64,000 bases of DNA from Stutzerimonas urumqiensis (GTDB lineage: Bacteria > Pseudomonadota > Gammaproteobacteria > Pseudomonadales > Pseudomonadaceae). Below the pieces are notes generated by a model. The model did no database searches and was not told where the DNA came from. It saw only the letters and a program-made list of their open reading frames with translations. This document shows, piece by piece, positions 26,307 to 35,870 of this stretch. The position numbers and the translations under genes were made by a program. Numbering within the stretch: position 1 is the stretch's first letter; the number at the start of each line of letters is the position of its first letter. The stretch spans positions 37,577-101,576 of the forward strand of contig NZ_RBZQ01000011.1 of the NCBI RefSeq assembly GCF_003640395.1. The letters run 5' to 3'.

Positions 26307-27956
26307 CTACCGGTCGTGCGCCACGCGAAAGAAGCTCACACGCTCGTTGAGCTGCCGCGCCAGCCCCGCCAGTTCGCGGCTGGCGACGGCGACCTGGTCG
26401 GAGCCGGCGGAGGTTTCGACGGTGGCGCCGTGGATCCGGTTGATGTTCTGGTTCACATCTTCGGCGACCTTGCTCTGCTCCTCAGCGGCGCTGGCGATCT
26501 GCGCGTTCATGTCGGTGATTGCGCCCACTTCATGGCGAATGCGCGCCAATGCCGCCTCGGCCTCGTGGGTCTGCTCGACGGTGCGCTGGGCGAGCGAGCG
26601 GCTGGTCTGCATCACCTCGACCGCCTTGCCAGCGCCCTCCTGCAACTTGCCGATCATGTCGCGGATCTCTCGGGTCGAGCCCTGGGTGCGGTTGGCCAGC
26701 GATCGCACCTCGTCGGCCACCACCGCGAAGCCGCGGCCGTGCTCGCCGGCCCGCGCCGCTTCGATGGCGGCGTTCAGGGCCAGCAGGTTGGTCTGTTCGG
26801 CAATGCTGTTGATGACCTCGACGATGCCTTCGATGTCGGCGCTGTCCTGGGAGACGGTACGCACCGTCTCCGCCGCGCCTTCGAGAATCCGGGCCAGCTC
26901 CTGAATGCCGCCGGCCGTCTGCTCCACCACGCGCTTGCCCTTCTCGACCTCGCCGTCGGCGGTGCGCGTCGCTTCGGCGGCCTGCGCCGCGTAGCCCGCC
27001 ACTTCGGTGACGGTCGCCGCCATCTCGGTGATGGCCGTGGCGACCTGCTCGGCCTCGCTGGCTTGCAGGCGGATCTGCCGGTTGTTGTTCTCCGACGTGC
27101 CGCTGAGCTGGCTGGAGGCAACGGACAGGTCGCCGGCCGCCGTACGCACCTGGATGATGGTGTCGGTCAGGCGCTGGCCGGTTTCCTTCAGTGCGCTCAT
27201 GACGCTGTTGGGGTAGCGCGTGTCGATGGCGTGGCCCAGCTCGCCCTGCGCGAGGCGGCGTATCGCGGCGGCCACGTCGGTCGGTTCGGCACCGAGGGTG
27301 GCGCGCACATGCCGGACGATCGCCAGGGCGACGAGCACGCCGACGATCACCGCCAGCAATGTCACGCCGATGATCAGCCAGCCGAAGGCATGGGCCGTCT
27401 CGCCGACGGCGTCGAGATCGCGGCGAATGTCGGCCTCCTGGTAATCGATGAAGGCGTTGATGCGCTTGAGCCACTCGGCGTAAGCCGGCGATACATCGCT
27501 GAGCAATACGGCCTGCGCACCCACCCGGTCGCCACCGCGGCGCTGCTCGAGCAGCCGCGCCGTCAATCCCAGCGCCTCGCTCTCGATGGCGCGGATCTGC
27601 TGCATCAGGCGGCGCTCCTCACCGGTGGTTCCCGGTTCGGCCAACAGGTCATCCATGGGCTGGGCCGAGGCCTGATAGGCATCTGCGAGCCGGCGGATAT
27701 CCTCCAGATGGCGGGCCAGCGCCGCGTCATCGCGCACCAGCACGGCATCGCGGATCGAGATGGCGCGGTCATGCACGCTGCCTCGGAAGTTGATCGCATA
27801 GCGCTGCTTGAGCGCCGCCCCTTCGCTGACCCGCGCCAGGGTGCCATCGATGACGGCCACCCGCTGAACCCCCACCAGGGCCACTCCCACCATCAGCAGA
27901 AGTACCAGACCGAATCCCAAACCGAGGCGTTGGGCCAACCCGAGCGAACTGCGCAT
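26307..27956 (-). CDS. Methyl-accepting chemotaxis protein
   Basis: Transmembrane chemoreceptor of 549 residues. It has a first membrane helix (about 9-30), a periplasmic four-helix-bundle type sensor (about 31-190), a second helix (about 192-213), a HAMP domain, and a long cytoplasmic helical hairpin with the highly conserved tip [20 protein letters not shown] and [11 protein letters not shown]. It would control CheA activity in response to an unknown ligand. The C-terminus ([11 protein letters not shown]) has no CheR-binding pentapeptide. The ATG at 27956 begins the membrane helix; upstream frame belongs to other DNA. It is transcribed alone. Confidence 0.93.
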   Translation of the reverse strand: MRSSLGLAQRLGLGFGLVLLLMVGVALVGVQRVAVIDGTLARVSEGAALKQRYAINFRGSVHDRAISIRDAVLVRDDAALARHLEDIRRLADAYQASAQPMDDLLAEPGTTGEERRLMQQIRAIESEALGLTARLLEQRRGGDRVGAQAVLLSDVSPAYAEWLKRINAFIDYQEADIRRDLDAVGETAHAFGWLIIGVTLLAVIVGVLVALAIVRHVRATLGAEPTDVAAAIRRLAQGELGHAIDTRYPNSVMSALKETGQRLTDTIIQVRTAAGDLSVASSQLSGTSENNNRQIRLQASEAEQVATAITEMAATVTEVAGYAAQAAEATRTADGEVEKGKRVVEQTAGGIQELARILEGAAETVRTVSQDSADIEGIVEVINSIAEQTNLLALNAAIEAARAGEHGRGFAVVADEVRSLANRTQGSTREIRDMIGKLQEGAGKAVEVMQTSRSLAQRTVEQTHEAEAALARIRHEVGAITDMNAQIASAAEEQSKVAEDVNQNINRIHGATVETSAGSDQVAVASRELAGLARQLNERVSFFRVAHDR

Positions 27957-28104
27957 TTGTTGAGCCTCTAACTTGTGCGTGAGTTGTACAAGACAAATCT
28001 GTTGCACAAGATTAGCCCTGATTGGTGTCACTTTGCCAGCGTCAAAAAGGCTGTAAACGGCAGGGCCTGACCGAAGGTATCGCCGGAAGGGATGACCGAC
28101 CCGG

Positions 28105-29352
28105 TCAGGCGCCCGGTAGCGCGCGCAGCTGCGCTTCGAGAAACGCCCGCTCCGGCGCGAGCCGAGCAAGGGCGAGGGCCTGGCGGTAGGCGACACGGGC
28201 CGCCTCGGTGTGGCCGAGCTGGCGATGCAGGTCGGCGAGGGTGGCGTGGGCCAGGTGGTAGTCGGCGAGCTGCCCGTCGGCCAGCAGGGCCTCGACCAGC
28301 GCCAGCCCGGTCGCGGGTCCGCGCAGCATGGCGATGGCCACGGCGCGGTTGAGGGCGACGACCGGCGTCGGCTCCAGGCGCAGCAGCAGGTCGTACAGCC
28401 CGACGATCTGCGCCCAGTCGGTGGTCTCGGCACTGGCCGCTTCGGCGTGCACCGCGGCGATCGCCGCCTGCAGGCTGTAGGGGCCGAACCGCCGGGAACG
28501 CAGCGCCCGCTCGACCAGTTGGCAGCCCTGCGCGATCAGTTGGCGGTCCCACAGGCTGCGGTCCTGATCGGACAGGCGCACCAGCGCGCCGGCGGCATCG
28601 GTTCGCGCGGGGCGGCGGGCTTCGCTAAGCAGCATCAGCGCCAGCAGCCCGGCGACTTCCGGGTCCGGCAGCAGGTCGAGCAGCAACCCGCCAAGGCGAA
28701 GGGCTTCGGCGCTGAGGTCGGCGCGCACCAGGCTGTCGCCTTCGGAGGCGGCGTAGCCCTCGTTGAAGACCAGGTAGATCACCCGCAGCACCTGATCGAG
28801 CCGTTCCGGCAGCTCGGCGCGTGCCGGCACCTGGTAGGGGATCGCCGCGTCGCGGATCTTGCGCTTGGCCCGCACGATGCGCTGGGCGATGGCCGTCGGC
28901 GAGGCGAGAAAGGCGCGGGCGATCTCCTCGGTGGTCAGGCCGCAGACCTCACGCAGGGTCAGCGGCACGCGCGCATCGGCCGGTAGCGCCGGGTGGCAGC
29001 AGGTGAAGATCAGCCGCAGGCGATCATCTTCCACGTCGTCGGCCTCCAGCGTGTCGGTCGCGGCATCGGTGGCAAGCTGGTCGGCGATCAGCCCCAGCGA
29101 GGCGTCGAAGCGCGCCCGCCGGCGCAAGCCGTCAATGGCCTTGAAGCGCCCGGCCGACACCAGCCAGGCGCGCGGATTGTCCGGCACGCCCTGCTCGGGC
29201 CATTGCCGCAGGGCGGCGGCGAAGGCGTCCTGCAGGGCTTCCTCGGCCAGGTCGAAATCACCCAGCAGGCGGATCAGCGTGGCCAGCACCCGGCGCGATT
29301 CGCGTCGATACAGCGCCTCGAGATCGAGCGCGCCATCGGCGGGCCGATTCAA
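28105..29352 (-). CDS. ECF sigma factor with C-terminal extension (ECF42 type)
   Basis: Extracytoplasmic-function sigma factor of 415 residues. The sigma-2 region is near 17-85 ([21 protein letters not shown]), sigma-4 near 110-170 ([20 protein letters not shown] and [17 protein letters not shown]), and a C-terminal TPR-like helical extension of about 230 residues follows ([26 protein letters not shown]). That extension and the adjacent DGPF/YCII-type genes define the ECF42 group, which lacks a classical anti-sigma factor. The likely start is TTG at 29350-29352, overlapping the stop of the preceding gene (TTGA), because no ATG fits before the sigma-2 domain. It is the last gene of a four-gene unit starting at 30601. 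Confidence 0.85.
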   Translation of the reverse strand: MNRPADGALDLEALYRRESRRVLATLIRLLGDFDLAEEALQDAFAAALRQWPEQGVPDNPRAWLVSAGRFKAIDGLRRRARFDASLGLIADQLATDAATDTLEADDVEDDRLRLIFTCCHPALPADARVPLTLREVCGLTTEEIARAFLASPTAIAQRIVRAKRKIRDAAIPYQVPARAELPERLDQVLRVIYLVFNEGYAASEGDSLVRADLSAEALRLGGLLLDLLPDPEVAGLLALMLLSEARRPARTDAAGALVRLSDQDRSLWDRQLIAQGCQLVERALRSRRFGPYSLQAAIAAVHAEAASAETTDWAQIVGLYDLLLRLEPTPVVALNRAVAIAMLRGPATGLALVEALLADGQLADYHLAHATLADLHRQLGHTEAARVAYRQALALARLAPERAFLEAQLRALPGA

Positions 29353-29705
29353 CGGTTCGGCAACTCGCGCACCGGCCGGACCTCGACACGCCCGAGATAG
29401 GCTGGCGGGACGCGGGCGGCGATGGCGGTGGCTTCGTCCATGTCGGCCGCCTCGATCATGTAGAAGCCGGCCAGTTGCTCGCGTGTCTCGGCGAAGGGAC
29501 CGTCGACCACCGACACGGCGCCGTCGCGGACGCTCACGGTGCGGGCGCTGCGTACGGATTGCAGCGGCGCGCCGTCGAGCATGTGACCGCTGCCGCGCAG
29601 CGATTCGCCGAAGCTCAGGCAGCGGTCGACCAGCGCCAGCCATTGTTCGTCGCTCATCGCGTCGACGGCCGACTCGGGGTAGTAGATCAGGCACAGGTAT
29701 TTCAT
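29349..29705 (-). CDS. YCII/DGPF-domain protein, copy 1
   Basis: Small cytoplasmic protein of 118 residues with the YCII-related (DGPF) fold: MKYLCLIYYPE at the N-terminus, a central VVDGPFAETREQLAGFYMIEA with the DGPF signature, and a C-terminal GRVEVRPV. Such proteins accompany ECF42-type sigma factors in many bacteria; biochemical function is unknown. Its stop overlaps the sigma-factor start, showing translational coupling. A second, diverged copy starts the same operon. Confidence 0.88.
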   Translation of the reverse strand: MKYLCLIYYPESAVDAMSDEQWLALVDRCLSFGESLRGSGHMLDGAPLQSVRSARTVSVRDGAVSVVDGPFAETREQLAGFYMIEAADMDEATAIAARVPPAYLGRVEVRPVRELPNR

Positions 29706-29756
29706 CGAAGGCTCTCCGGGTGCCTCGCCCCATTGCGGGACGAGCCGGTCAGGTCA

Positions 29757-30209
29757 TCAGGATTTCCGCTCGACCGGCACGCTCATGGTCTCGGAATCGA
29801 ACGGCATGGAGCAGTGTTCATGGACCACTTTCCACGCGCCGTCCAGTCGGCGGAAGCAGCGCGTGCCGCGCATCCAGCCCGAGCAGGTCTCGCCCTTGTC
29901 GTCGGTGCCGCCGCCTTCGGCGAGGAAGTGGCAGAACGCGAGATCGCCCTCGACCTCGACCTGCACGTCTTCGATGCGGAAGAAGCCGTTCTGGCACATC
30001 TCCATGCAGGCCTGCCAATGCTGGCGGTAGCTGTCCAGGCCGGTGAAGCGCAGCGGGCCGATGCAGTCGAAGGCGACGATCGAATCGGCGTATTGCGCCA
30101 GCACCGGTTCCAGGCGGCGATCGTTGGCGCCGCGCGCCCAATCTTCGGTCAGACGGCGGATCTCGGCGGCGTCGGCGGTTCGGTCGGTGGCGCGATCGGT
30201 GGTGTTCAT
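29757..30209 (-). CDS. SnoaL-like/DUF4440-type protein
   Basis: Cytoplasmic protein of 150 residues with the cone-shaped NTF2/SnoaL fold: EIRRLTEDWARGANDRRLEPVLAQYADSIVAFD, then LRFTGLDSYRQHWQACMEMCQ and a C-terminal FRRLDGAWKVVHEHCSMPFD. This fold serves as an enzyme or small-molecule binding pocket; no substrate can be named. The ATG overlaps the stop of YCII copy 2 (ATGA), and the next gene begins 51 bp downstream, so it is an internal member of the ECF42 operon. Proteins of this type are typical ECF42 neighbours. Confidence 0.83.
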   Translation of the reverse strand: MNTTDRATDRTADAAEIRRLTEDWARGANDRRLEPVLAQYADSIVAFDCIGPLRFTGLDSYRQHWQACMEMCQNGFFRIEDVQVEVEGDLAFCHFLAEGGGTDDKGETCSGWMRGTRCFRRLDGAWKVVHEHCSMPFDSETMSVPVERKS

Positions 30210-30601
30210 GAGGTGAACCTCTCGTTGGGGTTGGCGGGGTGGGTCGTCAGGGTGTCGCGGGTACGGCTCGGCGCGACGGGGTGAATGCGAATGCCGCCGA
30301 GCCGGCCGCATGGCAGGCTGGCGGCCAGGCGAATGGCGTCGTTGAGGTCGCGCGCCTCGATCAGGCAGAAGCGCACCAGCTCATCGGCGGGCGCGACGGG
30401 GTCGTCGTCGAGCAGCAGCTGCCCGTGGCGCAGACGCAGCGTGGTGGCCGTCTCGGACGGTTGCAGCGGCCCGCCGGCCAGCAGCACGGCGCGCTGGCGC
30501 CAGGTATCGAGGCAGGCGTCGGTCTGCTCGTCGAGCGCCTCGGCGACGACCGGGTGATCGAACGCCTCGCGGGCCAGGTAGATCAGGCAGAGGTAGTTCA
30601 T
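30206..30601 (-). CDS. YCII/DGPF-like protein, copy 2
   Basis: Protein of 131 residues that starts MNYLCLIYLAREAF and follows the YCII-related pattern, but the DGPF signature is changed to LLDDDPVAPADELVRF. A C-terminal tail of about 20 polar residues is extra. It is the first gene of the ECF42 operon, 27 bp below the predicted sigma-specific start site. The ATG at 30601 matches the first methionine of the fold; an upstream in-frame codon would only add MSEPR. Confidence 0.8.
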   Translation of the reverse strand: MNYLCLIYLAREAFDHPVVAEALDEQTDACLDTWRQRAVLLAGGPLQPSETATTLRLRHGQLLLDDDPVAPADELVRFCLIEARDLNDAIRLAASLPCGRLGGIRIHPVAPSRTRDTLTTHPANPNERFTS

Positions 30602-30634
30602 GCGGGGCTCCGACACCTTGGCGATTTACCTCTA

Positions 30635-30661
30635 GTCGTCCGGCCGGCGCGCCGATCGACA
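30635..30661 (-). promoter_or_regulatory. Putative ECF42 autoregulated promoter
   Basis: On the minus strand TGTCGA (30656-30661) and CGAC (30635-30638) are 17 bases apart, with the start of the first operon gene 34 bases below. As I recall the literature, ECF42 promoters have TGTCGA at -35 and CGA/TC at -10, so the sigma factor probably controls its own operon. Confidence 0.6.
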
Positions 30662-30772
30662 GCACCGCGAAAAAAATTCACCGGTCGCATGCCGCCGAAC
30701 CCTGCGGAACCATCGCGCGCGCAGGGAATCGACCCTCTGTCGGCAATACCTTGAAACAACACGGAGACTCCC

Positions 30773-33181
30773 ATGACGGCCCACGGCCCCTTTTCACGCG
30801 CCCGCCTGCTGCCCTCGCTGCTCGGCCTGCTGCTGTTGCTCGCCGGCCTGGCGATGCTCATCGGCGGCATTCGCCTGGTCATGCTCGACGGCTCGCCCTA
30901 CTACCTGATCGGAGGCCTGGCGGTAGCGGCGACCGGCGTGCTGCTGTTCGTCGCCAGCCGCACGGCGCTGCTGGTGTACGGGCTGTTCCTGCTGGGCAGC
31001 TGCGTCTGGGCGCTATGGGAGGTGTGGCTGGACTGGTGGCAGCTGGTGCCGCGCCTGGCGCTGTGGTTCGCGGTGGGCATTTTGCTGTTGCTGCCGTGGT
31101 TCCGCCGGCCGCTGGGCGCGCCCGGCCAGGGCGGGGGTGTCGGGACGAAGCTGGTCGGCGCGGGCGTGGCGGTCGCCGGTATCGCGGCGCTGGTCAGCCT
31201 GTTCATGCCCGATCGCGGCGAGATCGACGGCGAACTGAGCCATGAGATGGTCCGGCTCGAGAACCCGGCGCCGGACACCGCGCCCGGCGACTGGCCGTCC
31301 TACGGGCGAACGGCCTTCGGCCAGCGCTACTCGCCGCTCAATCAGATCACCCCGGAAAACGTCGATCAGCTCGAACTGGCCTGGACCTTCCGCACCGGCG
31401 ACATTCCCGGCCCGAACGACCCGCAGGAGACAACCGCCGAGAACACCCCGCTGAAGGTCAACGGCATGCTCTACGTCTGCACGCCGCACAGCCAGGTGAT
31501 CGCGCTGAACCCCGACACCGGCGAGGAAATCTGGCGCTTCGATCCCAAGCTCAGCACGCAGAATGCCGAGAGCTTCAAGGGCTGGGCGCACATGACCTGC
31601 CGGGGCGTGGCCTACCACGACGAAGCGAGCTACGGCGCCGTGCCGCCGGCCAGCCCGGACATGCCGGCCGATCGCTGCACCAAGCGCATCTTCCTGCCGA
31701 CCGCCGACACCCGGCTGATCGCCCTCAACGCCGACACTGGCAAGCCCTGCCCGCGCTTCGGCGACGGCGGCTCGGTCAACCTCGCCACCGGCATCGGCGA
31801 CTTCAACCCAGGCGGCTATTACTCCACCTCGCCGCCCTCGGTCGCCCGCGACCTGGTGATCATCGGCGGGCACGTCACCGACAACGTGTCGCTGGACGAG
31901 CCTTCCGGCGTGATCCGCGCCTACGACGTGCGCACCGGCGAGCTCGTCTGGAACTGGGACAGCGGCAACCCCGAAGAAACCGAGCCGCTGCCGCCGGGCG
32001 AGATCTACACGCGCAACTCGCCGAACATGTGGTCGGTCATGAGCGTCGACGAGGACCTCGGCCTGATCTACCTGCCGATGGGCAACGCCACGCCGGACCA
32101 GTGGGGCGGCCACCGGACGCCGCCGATGGAGCGCTTCAGCGCCGGCATCACCGCGCTCGACATCGCCACCGGCGAGGTGCGCTGGGTGTTCCAGACCACC
32201 CATCACGACCTCTGGGACATGGACGTCGGCGGCCAGCCGAGCCTGACCACCGTGGAAACCGCGCAAGGGCCGCGACCGGCGCTGATCGCCTCGACCAAGC
32301 AGGGCAGCATCTACGTGCTCGACCGCCGCACCGGCGAGCCGATCATCCCGGTCGAGGAACGCCCGGTGCCACAGGGCGCCGCCAAAGGCGACTGGGCGGC
32401 GCCGACCCAGCCTTTCTCCAAGCTGGATCTGCAACCGCCGCTGATGACCGAACAGGACATGTGGGGCGTGACGCCATTCGACCAGATGCTCTGCCGTATC
32501 GAATTCAAGGGCCTGCGCTACGACGGCATCTACACGCCGCCCTCGGTCCAGGGCTCGCTGGTCAACCCCGGCAACTTCGGCGTATTCGACTGGGGCGGCG
32601 TCTCGGTCGACCCGCAGCGCCAGATCGTCTTCATGAACCCCAGCTACATGGCCTTCACCTCGCAACTGGTCCCGCGCGATAAAGTCGGCAATGCCCAGCG
32701 CATCAGCGAGATCGAGGGCGTGCAGCCGAACAAGGGCGCGCCGTTCGGGGTGATCCTGCAACCCCTGTTGTCGCCGCTCGGCCTGCCCTGCCAGGCGCCG
32801 GCCTGGGGCTACATCGCCGCGGCCGACCTGACCACCGGCGAGATCATCTACAAGCGCAAGAACGGCACCATCCGCGACAGCGCGCCCATCCCGCTGCCGA
32901 TCGAAATGGGCGTGCCGAGCCTGGGCGGCACCATCCTCACCGCCGGCGGCGTGGGCTTCCTCTCCGGCACGCTGGACCAGTACCTGCGCGCCTATGACGT
33001 GGCGACCGGCGAAGAGCTGTGGAAGGGCCGGCTGCCGGCCGGCGGCCAGACCACGCCGATGACCTACGCCGGCGCCGATGGCCGCCAGTACGTGCTGGTC
33101 ATGGCCGGCGGACACGGCTCGCTGGGCACCGAACAGGGCGACTACGTGCTCGCCTACGCACTGCCGGAACAACCGCAATGA
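30773..33181 (+). CDS. gcd: Membrane-bound PQQ glucose dehydrogenase
   Basis: Inner-membrane quinoprotein of 802 residues that oxidises glucose to glucono-1,5-lactone in the periplasm and passes electrons to ubiquinone. It has an N-terminal membrane domain with five hydrophobic segments (about 10-140) and a C-terminal eight-bladed PQQ propeller (about 160-800). Visible blade motifs include GDWPSYGRTAFGQRYSPLNQI, LAWTFRTGDIP, ALNPDTGEEIWRFDP, TTHHDLWDMDVGGQPSL, and the C-terminal GHGSLGTEQGDYVLAYALP. The length equals that of family members such as GCD of E. coli (about 800). GGAG precedes the ATG. A lactonase gene follows after 15 bp, so the pair makes gluconate outside the cytoplasm. No pqq synthesis genes are in the window. 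Confidence 0.95.
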   Translation: MTAHGPFSRARLLPSLLGLLLLLAGLAMLIGGIRLVMLDGSPYYLIGGLAVAATGVLLFVASRTALLVYGLFLLGSCVWALWEVWLDWWQLVPRLALWFAVGILLLLPWFRRPLGAPGQGGGVGTKLVGAGVAVAGIAALVSLFMPDRGEIDGELSHEMVRLENPAPDTAPGDWPSYGRTAFGQRYSPLNQITPENVDQLELAWTFRTGDIPGPNDPQETTAENTPLKVNGMLYVCTPHSQVIALNPDTGEEIWRFDPKLSTQNAESFKGWAHMTCRGVAYHDEASYGAVPPASPDMPADRCTKRIFLPTADTRLIALNADTGKPCPRFGDGGSVNLATGIGDFNPGGYYSTSPPSVARDLVIIGGHVTDNVSLDEPSGVIRAYDVRTGELVWNWDSGNPEETEPLPPGEIYTRNSPNMWSVMSVDEDLGLIYLPMGNATPDQWGGHRTPPMERFSAGITALDIATGEVRWVFQTTHHDLWDMDVGGQPSLTTVETAQGPRPALIASTKQGSIYVLDRRTGEPIIPVEERPVPQGAAKGDWAAPTQPFSKLDLQPPLMTEQDMWGVTPFDQMLCRIEFKGLRYDGIYTPPSVQGSLVNPGNFGVFDWGGVSVDPQRQIVFMNPSYMAFTSQLVPRDKVGNAQRISEIEGVQPNKGAPFGVILQPLLSPLGLPCQAPAWGYIAAADLTTGEIIYKRKNGTIRDSAPIPLPIEMGVPSLGGTILTAGGVGFLSGTLDQYLRAYDVATGEELWKGRLPAGGQTTPMTYAGADGRQYVLVMAGGHGSLGTEQGDYVLAYALPEQPQ

Positions 33182-33196
33182 CCGGAGGACCGCGAT

Positions 33197-34360
33197 ATGT
33201 CCCTACGCACCCGGACGCGCGCCGCCCTCGGCGCCGCGCTCCTGCTCATCGGCACGGCCACGCAGGGGGCGCCCATGCATGACCTGCTGATCGGCACCTA
33301 CACGCAAGACGGCAGCGAGGGGCTGTACCGCTATCGATTCGACGCCGGCAGCGGCCGCATCGACCCGCGGCCGGTGCAGGTGGTGGAGGCCCACAACCCG
33401 TCCTGGCTCGTGCTCGACGCCACGCGCAACCGCCTGTTCGCGGTGAACGAGAACGGACCGGGCAACGCCGACCCGGTCGGCCGAGCCAGCAGCTTTTCGA
33501 TCGACCCCGACAGCCAGGCGCTGACCCCGATCGACCGGCAATCGACCCTCAGCGACCACCCGACCCACGCCAGCCTCAGCCATGACGGGCGCTACCTGTT
33601 CGTCGCCAACTACGCGGTCGCCGAAGACCCGGGCGGCAGCCTCGCGGTGATACCGGTCAACCCGGACGGCACCCTCGAACCGGTGACGCAGATCGCCACG
33701 CACCAGGCCAGCGGCGTCCACCCGGAGCGCCAGCAGTCTTCGCACGTGCATTCGGTAGTGCCCTCGCCGGACGGCCGGTTCGTCTTCGTCAGCGACCTGG
33801 GCGCCGACAAGGTCTTCGTCTACCGCTACGACCCGGCCAACACCGAGCGTCCGCTCATACCGGCCGAACCCGCCGCCGTGAAACTCCCGCCCGGCAGCGG
33901 ACCGCGCCACCTGGCGTTCAGCGAGGACGGCAAGCAGGCGTGGCTGACCCTGGAACTGACCGCCCAGCTCGCGCGCTTCGACCATGCCGACGGCGTGCTG
34001 ACCCAGCGCCAGCTCGTCGACCTGATCGGCGAAAACGACGGCGGCAAGCACTCGGCGGCGGCGGTGCATCCATCACACGACGGGCGCTTTCTCTACGTCA
34101 GCGACCGCGGCGAGGTGAACCGCCTGCTGGTCTTCGCCATCGAGCCGGACGGCGCACTGCGGGAAATCCAGCGCCGCCCGACCGACGGCCAGGAGCCCCG
34201 CGAATTCACCCTCTCGCCCGACGGTCGGCACATGCTGGTGGCTAACCAGCTCAGCGATACGGTGGTGGTGATCGAGCGCGATGCCAAGACGGGGCTGCTC
34301 GGGGAGACGGTGCAGACGCTGCCGATCAGCCGGCCGTCGCATGTGGTGTTCATGCCGTAG
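33197..34360 (+). CDS. Exported lactonase, seven-bladed propeller
   Basis: Predicted lactonase of 387 residues of the YbhE/Pgl beta-propeller family. Unlike cytosolic 6-phosphogluconolactonase it has a signal peptide (about 1-25, ending ATQGA), so it should act in the periplasm and hydrolyse the gluconolactone released by Gcd. Blade repeats are visible as HNPSWLVLDATRNRLFAVNE, THASLSHDGRYLFVANY, SVVPSPDGRFVFVSDLGADKV, PRHLAFSEDGKQAWLTLE and EFTLSPDGRHMLVANQ. It is separated from gcd by only 15 bp. The chemistry is inferred from fold, export and operon partner. Confidence 0.85.
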   Translation: MSLRTRTRAALGAALLLIGTATQGAPMHDLLIGTYTQDGSEGLYRYRFDAGSGRIDPRPVQVVEAHNPSWLVLDATRNRLFAVNENGPGNADPVGRASSFSIDPDSQALTPIDRQSTLSDHPTHASLSHDGRYLFVANYAVAEDPGGSLAVIPVNPDGTLEPVTQIATHQASGVHPERQQSSHVHSVVPSPDGRFVFVSDLGADKVFVYRYDPANTERPLIPAEPAAVKLPPGSGPRHLAFSEDGKQAWLTLELTAQLARFDHADGVLTQRQLVDLIGENDGGKHSAAAVHPSHDGRFLYVSDRGEVNRLLVFAIEPDGALREIQRRPTDGQEPREFTLSPDGRHMLVANQLSDTVVVIERDAKTGLLGETVQTLPISRPSHVVFMP

Positions 34361-34582
34361 GGACGCGCCGCTGGCCGGCGACGCCGTTTCCGGGCGTCTC
34401 GAATGGGCGTTTCGACGCCGCGCTTTTCTAGGCCCGGACGACAGCTTGCGCCCTGCACAGCGCTAAGCGTTTGGAAGACTTGTAGGAGCCCGCTTGCGGG
34501 CGAAGCTTTTGCTTTTTGGCTTCGTGATCTGGAGTTTTGGGCGCAGCACTTTCCTCGGCTCGGCCTCCAGATTGCGCCTCGC
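34361..34582. repeat. Repeat island III, left edge: REP unit
   Basis: After about 45 bp of unique sequence beyond the lactonase stop come a CGACGCCGCGCTTTTCTAGGCCCG landmark-like tail and a forward REP palindrome (TGTAGGAGCCCGCTTGCGGG near 34482), the same unit type as the 126-bp repeat of island II. No gene is visible. Confidence 0.75.
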
Positions 34583-34840
34583 ACGGCGCCTCACTTTTCT
34601 TTGCCGCGCGGCAAAGAAAAGTAAGCAAAAGAAAACGCGCCCCGTCATTCGGGTCTGACTGCTGCGCAGCCAGACTGCCCTCACTCCGGCGCCGCTCCGG
34701 GGGCACGTCGCGACGGGACATCCCTGTCCCGCCGCGCCTCGCTCGGCGTCCTGCCTCGCGTCCCCCTGCGCAACGCCTGCGGTCGGCCGGATGAAAGGGG
34801 GGTGGTCCAGAGTGGTCTGGGAGTGAGGTGCAAGCGAAAT
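34583..34840 (-). repeat. Long structured repeat L2, inverted copy in island III
   Basis: Inverted copy of the 17740/25676 element. Its tail hairpin is a perfect 30-nt palindrome (34593-34622, arms of 15 starting ACTTTTCTTTGCC), different in sequence from the ACTTTCTCTTG stem of the other L2 copies. The variable stem is again of the GTCTG...CAGAC type (near 34657-34680), and the GGGACA...TGTCCC stem is near 34715. Confidence 0.8.
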
Positions 34841-34904
34841 CAGAAGCCTGCGCCCGTGCCGGTTGGGCACAACATGGGGCAGCCAGGTAAAGGTTTCGTT
34901 GACG

Positions 34905-35068
34905 TGCAAGTGGTGGAAAACGCTTTGCGGTTTTCCACCCTACGGTGGCTGATGGTTCAGTGATGGCTGCATCACAGACGTAGGGCGGATTCAGGAGCGA
35001 AGCGAACAATCCGCCGGGACGCCGCCGATGCGAAACCGGTGCATTGCTTCGCGAATGCACCCTACGGA
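34905..35068 (-). repeat. Small palindromes D, C and B, inverted, island III
   Basis: D (about 34912-34944), C (about 34979-35014) and B (about 35038-35066) occur in the exact reverse of the island I and II order, as expected if the whole composite is inverted. Confidence 0.8.
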
Positions 35069-35094
35069 TGTTCCCGCGTTCGAGACCACAACAG

Positions 35095-35365
35095 CTCGGC
35101 TTCTACTTTTCTGGCTTGCCACACCAAAACCAACAGGCCACACCAATTCGCCCCATCAGCAGGCCGAGCGCAGGTGTCGTGGAAGGGGTTGAGCGGCAGG
35201 GATGCCGCGAGAGCCGCGAGGGCCATGGATGGCCCTTCGTGGCGTGCCCCTGGAGCGGCACCGGAGCGAGGGGACCCCGGCAAAGCCGGGGCCGGATGCA
35301 GGGGTGGGCTTTCTTTTGCTTTACTTTTCTTTGCCCAGACAAAGAAAAGTGAGGCGCCGTGCAAG
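35095..35365 (+). repeat. Long structured repeat L1, island III copy 1
   Basis: Plus-strand L1. Stems are GGGCCAT...ATGGCCC (35220-35235), CCCCGGC (35275-35281) with GCCGGGG (35285-35291), and tail hairpin ACTTTTCTTTG (35323-35333) with CAAAGAAAAGT (35340-35350), then the GCGCC...GGCGC stem. The tail stem sequence differs from all other L1 copies, yet pairing is complete. Confidence 0.8.
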
Positions 35366-35870
35366 GCGCAACCTGTAGTCCCGAGCCGAGGAAAGCGCGG
35401 CGTCCAAAACCCAGACCCGCAAAGCCAAAAGACAAGAGCATCGCCCGCAAGGACTAGGCGTCCCCCAGGCTCCTACAAAAACATTTCGCGCCGTGCAAGG
35501 CACAACAGAACGCCGCCGATGCGAGACCGGTGCATTGCTTCGCGAATGCACCCTACGGTTGTCTCGCGTTCGAGACCACAACAGCTCGGCTTCTGCTTTT
35601 CTGCCTCGCTTTCTGGCTTTGCCACACCCAAACCATCAGCCCACACCACTCGCCCCTTCAGCAGGCCGAGCGCAGGTGTCGTGGAAGGGGTTGAGCGGCA
35701 GGGATGCCGCGAGAGCCGCGAGGGCCATGGATGGCCCTTCGTGGCGTGCCCTTGGAACGGCACCGGAGCGAGGGAACCCCGGCAAAGCCGGGGCCGGATG
35801 CAGGGGTCGCCTTCTCTTTGGTTACTTTCTCTTGGCGAGACAAGAGAAAGTGACGCGCCGTGCAGGGCGC
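35366..35870 (+). repeat. Island III, second iteration: REP unit, B, L1
   Basis: A REP unit whose palindrome is interrupted (CGCCCGCAAG, then GACTAGGCGTCCCCCAG, then GCTCCTAC at about 35441-35476), an inverted B element (about 35530-35563) and a further L1 (about 35610-35865) with tail arms ACTTTCTCTTG and CAAGAGAAAGT. No gene is visible. Confidence 0.75.

Noticed and set aside
25920..27971. Long open frame antisense to the chemoreceptor
   Set aside because: The minus-strand frame encodes a complete chemoreceptor with all domains, so this is a shadow.
30662..30772. Riboswitch or other structured leader before gcd
   Set aside because: Only short low-stability pairings are visible and no known aptamer signature.
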